Positions 44,740 through 56,400 of a DNA stretch of 64,000 nucleotides are shown here, piece after piece. The stretch spans positions 9,694,907 to 9,758,906 of the forward strand of contig NC_033628.1 of the NCBI RefSeq assembly GCF_001540865.1, given 5' to 3'. This DNA is from Ananas comosus. Taxonomy: Eukaryota > Streptophyta > Magnoliopsida > Poales > Bromeliaceae. Positions within the stretch are counted from its first letter, which is position 1; each line of letters starts with the position of its first letter. The notes below the pieces were generated by a model. It was given only the letters and a program-made list of their open reading frames with translations, ran no database searches and had not been told where the DNA came from. Position numbers and translations under genes: made by a program.

Positions 44740-45400
44740 AGTACTTAAGAGGTTAATCATATATTACTGTCTAAGTTGTTAGAATGTAAATAAAAATGTA
44801 TATAACTTATCTGCCTCATAAACTATTTTAAGTCAGCTATTCAAGCTTTCAAATTTTTAATTTTTTTATTCTATCTTTCAATTTATGTGATTTGAGTTAG
44901 GCTTAGTTTGGTATTGAAATCTATCTAACGCTATTAAATAAATGGAGTTGAGGAAAAAGCATATAGGGATATACTTCTGCGTTCTCCGATGGGACCGCGA
45001 AAAATATATCGTAACCGACTCATCGCGATATGCAGAATGCAATATTACGTACGAAAACAAACAGGGTATTTTTCCATCGTCGTTTCTCACCGCACGTAAT
45101 GCAATCTTTCCGCAATCCCAAACGAAGCCTTAGTCAGTTATATTTTGACCTCAAAATTTAGATTGATTACTTACTCTGCTGAATTTATTGGCACAAGAAA
45201 TTTATAGAATATACCAACTAAATCTTTAGAAATAAACATTATATTCGAATTTTGAAGCTAAATTATCACAGAGAAACTCAGATCAAACAAATTGCAAGAT
45301 TACATAATAAAATTAAAATTTTCAAAAAGTTAGATAGTCAAATAAAAAGGTCAACAATTAAAGCATATAAGTTCTGTATGTTTACCTAAAATATATGATA
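44740..45400. other. Spacer with family C MITE fragments
   Basis: Parts (about 44820-44905 and 45140-45395) resemble family C MITE ends and middles. An intervening GC-richer stretch, 44940-45135, carries a short frame without a recognised domain. Confidence 0.35.
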
Positions 45401-45489
45401 TTGAAGTATGATGAGTTTATACCTTAGATCTTTGTGATGTTTCTTTTGTTTAGATTATTTATGAGCAGTTTTATATTAATTTTTTTAAT

Positions 45490-45600
45490 TTTTTTTTTGA
45501 AAGACGGCGAGGAATAATCACTCAGCTAGCTTCATTCATTAGAAAACTGAACAGCTTAATTCATTAAAACAAAGAAGAAATTACAAGGAAAATAATATTT
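45490..45600 (-). mobile_element. LINE 3' end fragment
   Basis: On the minus strand it reads TTTTAATGAATTAAGCTGTTC, then TAATGAATGAAGCTAGCTGAG, and closes with TTTCAAAAAAAA. This is the ATGAATGAAGC-type 3' end of the LINE family, with doubled ATGAA blocks. Only the last 110 bp remain. Confidence 0.55.
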
Positions 45601-46024
45601 TTGTGGAGAATTTTAACTCTCGCTGATTTGATCATCTTTTCGTCTTCTATTATCCTTTTTGGTCTCTGATATGAATTCTAATAAATGTCTCGTTTTGTTA
45701 TTGCCATATAAAGTAATTTCTTTTGTGGGCTCCAAAAATTATAGGAGGTAGGAATTGGGAGGAAGAGGAGAGGTAGATTGAGAGTAATGAGTTGCTGAGT
45801 AAGCTAAGGTTAGTTCACCTACTCGCATCTAACATTATCAAGTGTTGGTTTCTAGTTGGAAAGTGGTGTAAATGATCCTGCGATTCCCAATAAACAATAA
45901 AAATATACTTAACACTTTCATTCACGTACACGATAGATTTAACACTAATGTAAAGTTGCTATGATGGAGATTTGAATTCAAAACCTCACAATCCTGAATG
46001 ATTTTAAACAGTTTAGAATATATA

Positions 46025-46370
46025 TATATTTTTTGAGAATAATGTAGTATGCTACCGCTTCATTCAATAAGAAGGTGAATTTAGCAAAAGGGTGAGACAA
46101 CTAGGCCTCAAAAAAAAAAAAAAAAAAAAACACTACTACCTAGTACAATAAGAAAGCCAAAGGTTCCGGTATACTCGAATGTTCGATGGCAGTTGACTTG
46201 GGGAGCTCTTTTTGTCGAATATTTTTCTATTCCTCTCTAACCAAATGGCCCACCAAGCCGAGGCGATTGTCGCTAATTCTCGCTCCCTCAGGGCCCCATC
46301 TTTACGACATCTCTCCTCCCAAAGACGGTCAACTGAGGTACAGTTAGAAATCACAGTTTAGAATTTACTA
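46025..46370 (-). mobile_element. 5'-truncated LINE copy
   Basis: The minus strand frame 46354-46136 encodes the end of ORF2 (WAIWLERNRKIFDKK), matching WSIWKARNNLIFRD of the LINE at 40.8 kb. After the stop come a T-rich tract, GAGGCCTAGTTGTCTCACCC and the 3' end TTGAATGAAGCGGTAGCATAC...TCTCAAAAAA. The 3' UTR architecture is the same as in the long copy, so both belong to one family. Confidence 0.8.
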
Positions 46371-47062
46371 ATTAAGAATTAGACTACTATACTATTAATA
46401 GCATCCGGCGCTTGATACTATTAGTTTTTTGGTTCTTAGATGAAGGGATGTGTGGTTAGGATGATAGAGGTGCTCTAGAGTTGAGTGGGTGGTTGTTTAA
46501 TAGTATAATCTAATTGATGGAAATAGTCAAATGGGCAGGTCTAACTGCATAATCAAACATTCGGTTTTATCAATAGTATAGTAACCGGAGTCTACTAATT
46601 ATTATTATTATTATTTTTTTGTAGATACATAATTTATCTATTAGTTTGTTATTTTGACAGTTAGCTGTTGGAAAATTTATTCCTAATTTACATTATTAGT
46701 GTTATGTTGTTGTTTGGTTGTTTCTTTAAAAAAAAAAAACAAAACTAAGTTTTTATGGGATATGCACTATGGTGGAGAAATTTTTTTTTAATAAGATTTG
46801 CATGGGAGATATGACAAGGAAAATTGGCTCTGGATAACCAATCATTTATTTATCTCCATCATCCACTCCATCCCCAAATCATTTAGAATAATTAAATATA
46901 AGATTTTTTTTTTTTTATCTGCCCATGCAACATGTTTTTTTAAAGATAGTATTTATCTATGTATTTTTTTAAGTTGAAAATATGCACATATTTTAGTATA
47001 TATAATGTAGTACGTCTCTATAGGTGTCTATATTTATATATCTATTAATATATTATAAGTTA

Positions 47063-49773
47063 GGCTGCTATGCTATTGATAATACGGATGTCTCCATGCT
47101 ATCAAGTATTTTTTAGTGATACGGCTTCCAAATTGACGATCAGTTTAATTAGATTTGATCTACACTACTTAAAGTATTTGAAAACTAAATTTTATAATTT
47201 TTCGATATTATTTGGCTAGTGATCAAAAGATCTAAAAATTGACAATTTTAATGGTTGATGTGATGCTGTCACGCCCCGGATATCACATTCCCCGGGCACG
47301 TCGACAAATCCGCCGTATACAAAGGAATTTCCCCTGTATACGAAGCGTCAAAGTACCTGTAGAAAAACGATACTACAAACAGTAGCATAGAGCTGCTCAA
47401 GAACAACTAAATAACTGAGTTTCATATACATAGCTAGCATCCAAAATACAAAACTACTCGCACTGGCGAGTTAAACAACTATGTACATAAACTCCAAAAC
47501 AACAACTACCTGCAGTAGGGGAAAGCCTCTAGCTCTGACTGTCGGGTAGGGCTCTAGCTCGCAACGCCCTTGCCTCGATCCTGATCGGCGGAAGATGCAG
47601 CAGCCGGCACCTGTGGCTCTGCAAAACATAAGTAACAACTGGGCGTGAGAACTACTGTAAAAACAAGTAGTCCTCAGTGGGTACCGCCCAAAACGACATC
47701 GGTCACCCACTAAGTCTACAGAAGGGAGCAAGCGATTAGAAGAAAAACGCAGAAAGTCACTCTACCCGCGATCATCCACTAACACCTTCCATAGGCTCTT
47801 TATACTAACCGAACTAGTGGAAATGTCAAATCTGACCAATCCAAAATCGGGACTTGTAAGCATTATCCGTCCCGGACTGTGAATCACCCCCTGCTCCGTT
47901 GCGGACTGTCCAGTACTCCACAATGACTAGTCCGTGAGAGCAAGTCCACTGGCATGAGCGACACCAACTCGAAAGCACCAGCCTGATCCGGAGTGGCACT
48001 CGTGGGCTACCAACCGAGTATGCAGCGTATCTTGTCGAGCTCAATCAGGCTCAACTAGCCAAAGTCAAGTAATCGACTCAAACCGTCTAACAACCAACAG
48101 GTAACGTGCCCTCGCACAATCTGACGCCAAAAAGGCGATACGGGTCCACCGTCAGCTCTGACAGCACCCAACAGTCCGAAAACAACCTGAACGACCCTGT
48201 AAAATCCACTCGGCGAACAGCACGAGTGTAAATACATTCTAACTACCTGGGTACTCGTCTCGACGAAACTGACAATACAATTTTCTAACGGTCCTGGAGC
48301 TAAATCAGGTAGTTAAAACTGGTGACAGGTCCAAACGCAGGTTTTCTCCTAATTCAAATTCCATGTACCAACATGTATAATCTATCTTAATTTATAAAAC
48401 ATGCTCCAAATTCAGATTTCACATCTACATATCGTCCATAAATTTGAGCTAACACAATTTACCGAAATCAAATCTATACATGTCGACCAATAAGAACTTA
48501 AGGAGTAAAGTCGATGTAACCCACCTCAAAGCTAAATCCAGCCAGCGAACGAAGCCTCGAACCAGGACAACCTCTGCTAGATCAAACTGGGGACCTCCAA
48601 GTCGCGTAGACGAGCTAACCGCCAACTAAACAATTAAAGGATCCTCGATCAGTCCAGAAATCACAGCAGCTGAGTAGGAACGAGATTAGGACCGAGCTAA
48701 CCTCACCAAATCTGGCAAGTGAGGCTTCGTGGATTCTCTCGAAGTCCGCGAATCCAAGAACCAAGCCTCGACGCGATCCGACGTTCCTACGCGGAGAACG
48801 AGCTGAAATACGAACAGTCGACGGCGAATTTCAGCAAAACAGCTACTAACCGAGTAGAAATAGTAATACTTGCCCAAAATCCAAGAAAGATGCCGAATCA
48901 CCCACCTCAACAGCGTCGAACCTCGGCGCGACGTCAAGAACAGCGTAGTCGTACGCTCGCTCGATCTCCTCGCAAAGTCCCGGCGTCAAATACGTGCTCG
49001 AACGATCCCGCGGCGCGACGTCGGCGACGAAACTCCAAGTAACTCCTTCCTTGCTTCCAACCGGGTGGGAGAGTGAGAGAGATGGAGAGTGCAGCTAGAA
49101 GACCTCTCTCTCTCTCTCTACATGAAGCTAAATAGAGGGGAGTGAGGGGTGATACAAACGAGGGATAAAATTACACATTTAGCCCTCTACCTACCATCTT
49201 GTACCGGTACACGGACTCTTGTACCGGTACAAGAGCCAACCCGAGAGCTGCTAAGCTTCTGCGCGATGGTTGTACCGGTACAGCCACTCTGCTTGTACCG
49301 GTACAGCAAGCAGAGAATGCTGCAGTTTGCAGAATTCTTCGCGGTAAGCCGCCCTCGCGTCGCACGGAGCCCGTTTTACGTCTATTTGACGCCAACGCGA
49401 CTCGGACTTGTCCCGACACTCTCCAGAGCTGTCGACAAGCCTCCACAGTCAAACACCAGGGATCTCACAGATGCATTTGTAAATTTAACGGTATAAAATA
49501 ATTCAAATCTAATAAAATTTTTACAGAAAATTTTTTTCACTATTTAGAATAAGATCAATATTTCTTATCTTAAATTTAAGTCTTTTATCATTCTTTTTTA
49601 ATGAAATTTTTATTTATAGTCGTTCATTTTAGATTGCTCGTTTGATAGGTAATAATGTCGAAAAATTATAAAATTTAGTTTCAAATACTTTCAATAGTGT
49701 AGATCAAGTCTAATGAAATTGATCATCGGTTTGAAAGCCGAATCGCCTCTGTGCTACCGATAATATAGCAGCC
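47063..49773. mobile_element. MITE family B copy split by a solo LTR
   Basis: The left part (47063-47266) and right part (49476-49773) join to a MITE of about 500 bp. Ends GGCTGCTATGCTATTGATAA and, in complement, GGCTGCTATATTATCGGTAG form the TIRs. The internal order of blocks equals that of the copy at 62504-63054, which confirms that the interruption came later. Confidence 0.75.
47267..49470 (-). mobile_element. Solo LTR, 2204 bp, with 5-bp target duplication GATGC
   Basis: The insertion starts TGTCACGCCCCGG and ends GATCTCACA on the plus strand, with GATGC directly outside both ends (47262-47266 and 49471-49475). TG...CA termini plus 5-bp duplication are the marks of an LTR retrotransposon. 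No internal region, primer site or polypurine tract is present, so this is a solo LTR left by recombination. On the minus strand a TATA-like CTATTTA (about 49128-49134) followed by a GA tract suggests transcription in that direction. Its length and GC content suit a Ty3/gypsy LTR, but the family is inferred. Confidence 0.75.
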
Positions 49774-50925
49774 GGACTTGTATATTATAATCACTTTTCC
49801 TTTGCCAATTTTCGAAGTTTTTTTTTTATTCTTCTGGAGAGAAATATGTATGTATTTTTGGGGTAAATTGCAGTTTTGATCCTCAAACTTTGAGACGCAT
49901 GATATTTTAATTCTCAAAGTTTATTTTGTGACTATTTCTCAAAATTTTTTAATTGTTTTAATTAAGTTTTGTAGTACAATTAGTTGACTTAATACATTAT
50001 TTCACTGATATAGTAATAATACGGTATCTTGGTAATGATATGACATCTTAGTTAGTTTCACACCATCAGTTAGAACACTATAAAATCATGAGGAATACTT
50101 CACTACTCCATATAAATCTTGACCATTTATTTTTCTTAATAGATGGTTTAGATTTAATATGATTATAGAGGTGACCTGCTATTGAAGCATAGGTACCATT
50201 CACCAGGCACCCATTTAAAGGGTATTTTAGTCTTTGTAAAATAGTTTGGTCCACAAAACCGGTTTTATCCAACTAAGAATATTGTGGCCCTCTTAAATAC
50301 CTACAACAATAGTTGAATTTTAAATTACAACCAAACTATAAATTTAAATTCAAAACAACATTTAAAACTTTATAAATCAAATTTAATTTTTTTTAATATA
50401 AAACATAAATTTTAAAATAAAACTTTTTGTTCCAATTCAAAATTTCAATTTAAATCAAAAATTAAAATTTGGCTTTAAGATTAAACGTTCAATTTAGATT
50501 CAAATTTAAAAGTTTAATATAAATTTCAAAATTAAAATTTTACATTACAATACTAATTTTAAAAATTAAATTTTAAATTCAATATTTTTTTGAGATGAAT
50601 AGTTAATAAATTGGGTATCATCTAATTTGGTAAGTTATCAAAGTAAACAAGATATTTAATATTTAAAGGATACTGACAAATTGGGTATATACTAATTTTT
50701 TTTCAATATTATCATGTTAATTAATTCAAATCGGTAACCTGTTCAACAGGTTACTTCGTGTAAATCCCAACTATACCCTTTACTAATTAAGAAATTAAAT
50801 TTTAATACTTGTGGTGTATTGAAGCATTCCTCTAAAATCATACATTATATATAACAAACTAAATTGAATTGTATGACTAACTTATAGCAATTTAAAAAGT
50901 TAAGCAAACAAACACAATAAATTAA
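49774..50925. other. Intergenic AT-rich DNA
   Basis: It includes an AAATTTAAA-type low-complexity patch at 50310-50590. No gene is recognised. Confidence 0.45.
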
Positions 50926-50929
50926 AATT

Positions 50930-51245
50930 TGGGTAAAAACGTACATAACTTATCTGAACTATGGATCATTTTAATTTGATTATTAAACTTTTTAAAATTT
51001 TGATTTTACTATCCAATCTTTTAATTTGTTTAATCTAAGTTTGTAAATGACACCTTGACTTCAAAAGTTAAACGTATTGTTTAATCTAAGTTTGTAAATG
51101 GTACCTTAACTTTATATAATTCTCACAGCTACAAAATTATTAAAGTAAGTAATTAGTTTAAATTTTGAAGTCAAAATGCTGTTGACCGACTCAAATCAAA
51201 CAAATTAAAATATTGGATAGTAAATCAAATTAAGGGTTTTTTAAA
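50930..51245. mobile_element. MITE family C copy
   Basis: The left end CATAACTTATCTGAACTATG matches the family, and the block GTTTAATCTAAGTTTGTAAATG is duplicated internally (about 51035 and 51080). The right inverted end is degraded. Confidence 0.5.
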
Positions 51246-53250
51246 AACTCTATGAATTCGAAGTTCATAGATAAAGCTCAACATTTCTGGGAGTGTACTC
51301 AGTTGGGTTTGATCATGTTTCAAGAAAATTGTAAAATTGAACCAAAATTTTCAATTTAGAAAAATCTGCAACTGAACAGACCAATTTATTCTCAAATCCG
51401 ATTCTAATCAAACTGAATTAATTTGGCTTGGTTCCGTATTGCAAGTAGTTTTTAGAACTGCAATTTTTCTTATGAATTAATTCATAATTTACAAGCCAAA
51501 AAATATTACACATAAAAGATCTAATCATAAAGGTAGAATTTTGGAAAAGAATTTAATATGAAATCAAGATTTCATCATAAAAATAGAATTTTGAATGTAA
51601 ATATATCGTTTAGATAAACAATGTGAGTAGTATTATTATTTGATTTTCGATTCGGTTCATTAAAAACAGTATCAAACCAAATCGAAAACAAAACTAAGTT
51701 TGGCTATTTCCAAAATTGAATCAAACTGAACTGAATCGAACCAAAGACCAAACTAATGAATCAAATTATCTTATTTTGTTGGCTTGGTTTAGTTTTCCGT
51801 TCAAAACTAAAATATAAATATTCCTGAACTTTTGGTTTAACATAGAATTGAATTAAGTTTTTGAATCTTGATATGCCGAATATGATATTTATACATATAA
51901 ACAAGGCCTTAGAGTTAAGAATATAATCGCCCGGCCTAAACCTTACTGAGCCTTCTATTTCCAAAACTTTCAGCCAAGTTTCTTTTCAATCCTCAAACTT
52001 TCAAATTTAACTTTAGTGGTCCCTAAGATCTTAAAATAGATTCACTTTAGTCCTTATTTATATTTTCTATTAGAAGGTAAATTATTGCCTACACTTTTGT
52101 TTATAAATTTATCAATATTTTTTCCATCTTATATTTAACGCTATGCGATCTATCGAGTTATGTATAATCTTTTCTCTATATAAAAATTAGAATGTTGAAC
52201 TGAAAAATCAGGGGGACTCCCCGATTGCAATAAAACATATACTACATTCATCATTTATCATATTTAGAGATCCGCCGCATATGGTGCTTCAAATTTGGAC
52301 CAGTGTATTAAGGGGTTGTTTAATTTTACCTGCATTTGCAATTGAAGTGCACTTGTAACTATATGCAAATTTAAATTCGGTAGCTGATTTGATACATTTG
52401 AATCTAACAATTAAGAAGACCTAGTTATAGTAGCTAGAACTGCACTCAAATTGGTTACAATTCTAACTGTAGTTACAAAGAGTAACTTTAAAGAAAGTGT
52501 AATCTTATCTCCCTTATCACTTTTTCACTTTCTCGTATTATTCAAAAATCTACACTTTACTCTCTTAAAAAATAAAAAATATTCACAGAAAAATACCCTG
52601 TGATAAAATGATCAAATTGCCTATCTTTTTCTTCGAGATGGGCATGGATCGAGAAGTAGGCGAGGGCGAGGGTGAGGCGGCAGAGACGGACAAGGACCTG
52701 TGTGTGGGCATGGACAGAGAGGTCGGCAAGGGTGGGGCGGCGGAGGGTGAGGTGACGCGGTGGAGGGCAAAGTGGCGCGGCCAAGGATGAGGAAAGATAA
52801 GGGTTTCAAGAATATTTTAGGTATAAGAAATAGGATATAAATGGAATCCCGACGAAACACTGACGGCAGAAGTTAAAGTAAATATTTTTTATTTTTTAAA
52901 AAATAAAGTATAGATTTTTGAATAACAGGTAAGAAAAATGAAAAAAACGAATATTGACCGAAAAATTTCTATATTTAGCAAATAAAAAGTAATAAAAAAT
53001 AGCAATAATACTTTACCATTCTCTACGCACTGGACTCTTCAATGGCTATAATAATGTTTCCCCTTTATAATCGGCCACACCTGTGGCATGTAGAGAGGGC
53101 TCAAAGAGTCTCTCATCTCTCCATCTATTATTGTTTATAAGAAGCTTCTATTCTTGTGCTAATAAACCGGAGCACATTTTTTTGCTGCACCATTTTATGG
53201 TATCCACATAAATAATGTAACAGTGTACTATTATTGTTCCCTACTATAGC
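51246..53250. other. Intergenic DNA
   Basis: No gene is present. A GC-rich, repetitive GGCGAGGGCGAGG/GGTGGGGCGG patch lies at 52640-52790 in AT-rich DNA. Around 52312, GGGGTTGTTTAATTTTACC may be the left end of an element, but the right end was not found. The stretch 51290-51745 contains facing TTTGGTTT/GAACTGAA motifs resembling the repeat at 61700-62215. Confidence 0.4.
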
Positions 53251-53252
53251 TT

Positions 53253-53259
53253 TATATAT
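53253..53259 (+). promoter_or_regulatory. TATA box candidate of the HOTHEAD-like gene
   Basis: TATATAT lies about 165 bp before the start codon, giving a plausible leader of about 135 nt. It is chosen by position only, and other AT motifs are near. Confidence 0.35.
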
Positions 53260-53419
53260 TTGAGAAAGCTCAGAAACTAAAAACCCATTTCTTAATATAA
53301 ATTTTCTAAGTTAATTACTCGGGACTTTTATACCTTCTTAATTTTCGATTTCGGTTTCTGAATACATTATCTATTCAGTTTATAAATTTTCGCTATCCTA
53401 TAATTCTAATATTTCTAAT

Positions 53420-56400
53420 ATGATTGGCGATCAAAAGGCCAAAGGCCTCGAGACATGGGCAATTTTTGTTGCTATTCTCATCTCCCTGGGCTTCTGCTAC
53501 TCAGAAAAAGGTAAGTTTTCTCATCTCTCCATTTTAATAAAAAATTGGGGCTTTTTGTTTATATTTTTTTATTACTATTGCAAAATTTTAATTTATCCTC
53601 TTTATTCCCCAAATACCTTTCTAAATCCCAAATTTCATTAGTAAATTCTCAAATAAGAGATATATTTATTCCTTAATAAAATTTTTGAAAATCAATAAAG
53701 ATATTTTTGTCCGTTGGATGTATATTAGATATCCCTAGAAATATAATATTAATTGTCCGGTAAAAATGTACGGGAGATCCCCTCAATTATAGGCCATTTT
53801 AAAATAGGGTCGTTAACGATTTTTATTTTGATTGAAGCTTTCTTAACTTATAATTTTTTATTTAAATTTTTATATTTATGTTAGTTCCAAAAATGATCAA
53901 ATTTAATGATTTTATTTGTTGTTAATCATTAATTGATATAGTTTTATTAGCCGGCAAATAATTAAGTACGAAAATAAATCTATATATTTTTATTAGAATT
54001 TTCTTTCAAAGCCTAGTTTGATAATTGGGTTAATTTCATATAAGTCCCTACAAATATAGTGAATGACAAATATATCCTATAAAATTCAACTTTCATATAT
54101 TATTCCTGCAAAAGTCCTCATATTTTCAAATATATCTATCTGGTCTGTTACCGTTAGATAGCTGATTATATTTTCAATTTTGTCATTATAAATATATCTC
54201 TCCAAAAGTCATAATATTATAATATAAGAGGGGTACAAATGTCAAAAACCAATCAGGATTAAGTATTTAACTTATGGTTAACTTAATTTTTTTAACGGAT
54301 TCTAACGGCAGAATATATTTGAAAATATCATGATTTTATAGAAATAATATATAAAAATTAAAATTTATATAAATATATTTATTATTTACTATATTTGCAG
54401 AGACCCTTGTGAAATTAATCTTTGATAATATGGGGCTTAGAGTTGAGACTATGTGGAAAGAACAATAATTTTTTGAAAAAAAAGCAAATTTAAATTAAAT
54501 GTGAAATTAATTTAAACTGTTAATTGTTGGCGCCACTTCTTGCTGCAGCACCAAACTACACCTTCGTGAGGGATGCAACGCAGGCCCCGGCCATCTCCTA
54601 CTACGACTACATCATCGTCGGCGGCGGCACCGCGGGGTGCCCGATCGCTGCCACCCTCTCGGAGGGCTCGACAGTGCTCCTCCTCGAGCGCGGCGCCTCC
54701 CCCTACGGCAACCGCAACATCTCCAACTCCGCCTTCTTCGCCGACACCCTCGCCGACACCTCCCCCTCCTCCCCCTCGCAGCGCTTCGTCTCCGAGGACG
54801 GCGTCATCAACGCCCGCGCCCGCGTCCTCGGCGGCGGCAGCTGCCTCAACGCCGGCTTCTACACCCGCGCCAGCGACGCCTACGTCCGCGAGGCCGCCTG
54901 GCGGCCCGCGCTCGTGCGCGAGGCCTACCGCTGGGTCGAGCGGAAGGTGGCGCAACGCCCGGCGATACGGCAGTGGCAGTCTGCCCTCCGGGATGGGCTC
55001 GTCCAGGCCGGCGTCACGCCGTACAACGGATTCACCTACGATCACGTCTACGGGACGAAGGTCGGAGGCACGATATTCGACGCGGGCGGCAACCGGCGCT
55101 CTGCGGCGGACCTGCTCGAGTACGCGCACCCGGAGAGGCTCACGGTGCTGCTGCGTGCGACCGTGGCGAAGATACGTTTCAAGCTCAGAGGTGAGATGTC
55201 GTTGTTGGAACAAATTGGATTAATGACAAAGTAGTGTTTGAAAAAAACTATTGAATGCGTGTACTTGTTCTAAATCTTAATTTTATTTGTCACAACAATT
55301 GAACTTTGAATTTTTTTTTCAAATAATTTAATAAAAGCAATGCCACCTTTACATTTAAAAAAAAAAAAAGGGTTAAATTTTACACCTTATGGTCATATTT
55401 TTGTAATTTTAAAAATTTAAAAAAGATTGCACAAATCTTTGGATTATGATTATAAGATTTATACCAGAAAGTTTGTTGAATAAGTAGCATTTTTCTTAAT
55501 ATATATTATTATTGCTTAAAAGGGATACATAAGTGGGAATAAAACTTATGGCTTTCCAGAGTACAGGACTTTTATTTCAAGTTATTTTCAATAATGTGAC
55601 GTTTGATTTGATGATCAATTTTGATAAATATAATTTATGCTATTTAAATTATTTAAAAATTAAATTTTATAATTTTTTTATCATCTGCTAAGTGATTAAT
55701 GAGTTTTAAAAATTATTATGTTGGTGGTCAATGTAACATGTTTGTATGTTCAACGGTAAAGAACATTACAAATTAAGTAAAATTTTAATAGAAAATTTTA
55801 TTTACCATCAAAGGTAAGATCATTTTTTTTATCTAAAATTTAAGTTTTTTATCACTATTTTTTATAAAATTTTTATTTTCAACAATTTATTTTTAAACTA
55901 TTTATTCACTTGACAAATAAAGTCGAAAAATTTTAAGATTTAGTTTTTAAATAATTCTTATATAATAAATTATTTTTAAAAAAATTGATTGTGGCATCAA
56001 ATGTCTCATTATTAAAAACAACATTAAAGTAAATGACTTTCTTAGTTTTAAAAATATAGTTGTCTAGCTCCATAAGTGGAGCCCGCAAATAATACAAAAG
56101 ATTTACATCATTATGACCTTAATATAATTCCTGCTCAAAGAAATAATGGCTATGCACAAAATTATCAATTTTTTTTTTAACTTTTACTTGTAAAATTTAG
56201 ATTTCAGCATGAAAGGACCTTTTAACGACTAAATAGTAACACCACCATTGTATAGAGCAGCCGTATGAGATGTGTCGGGCTTTTTGTGATTGAGACTTTG
56301 ATTTGAATCACCTTTTTTTCTAGTACAGGAAAAGTAAGGCCAACGGCGCATGGCGTCGTGTTCCGGGACTCGGCCGGCAAGAAGCACCGCGCATACCTAA

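Noticed and set aside
48686..49501. Several frames of 80-115 codons at 48.7-49.5 kb
   Set aside because: All lie inside the solo LTR and none shows a domain or codon bias; GC-rich LTR sequence explains them. GTACCGGTACA repeats there are palindromes, not genes.
54512..55213. 233-codon open frame antisense to HOTHEAD-like exon 2
   Set aside because: It is a mirror of an extremely GC-rich exon. The sense strand has perfect domains and splice sites, and the antisense product is a Gly/Val/Arg/Asp-rich low-complexity peptide.
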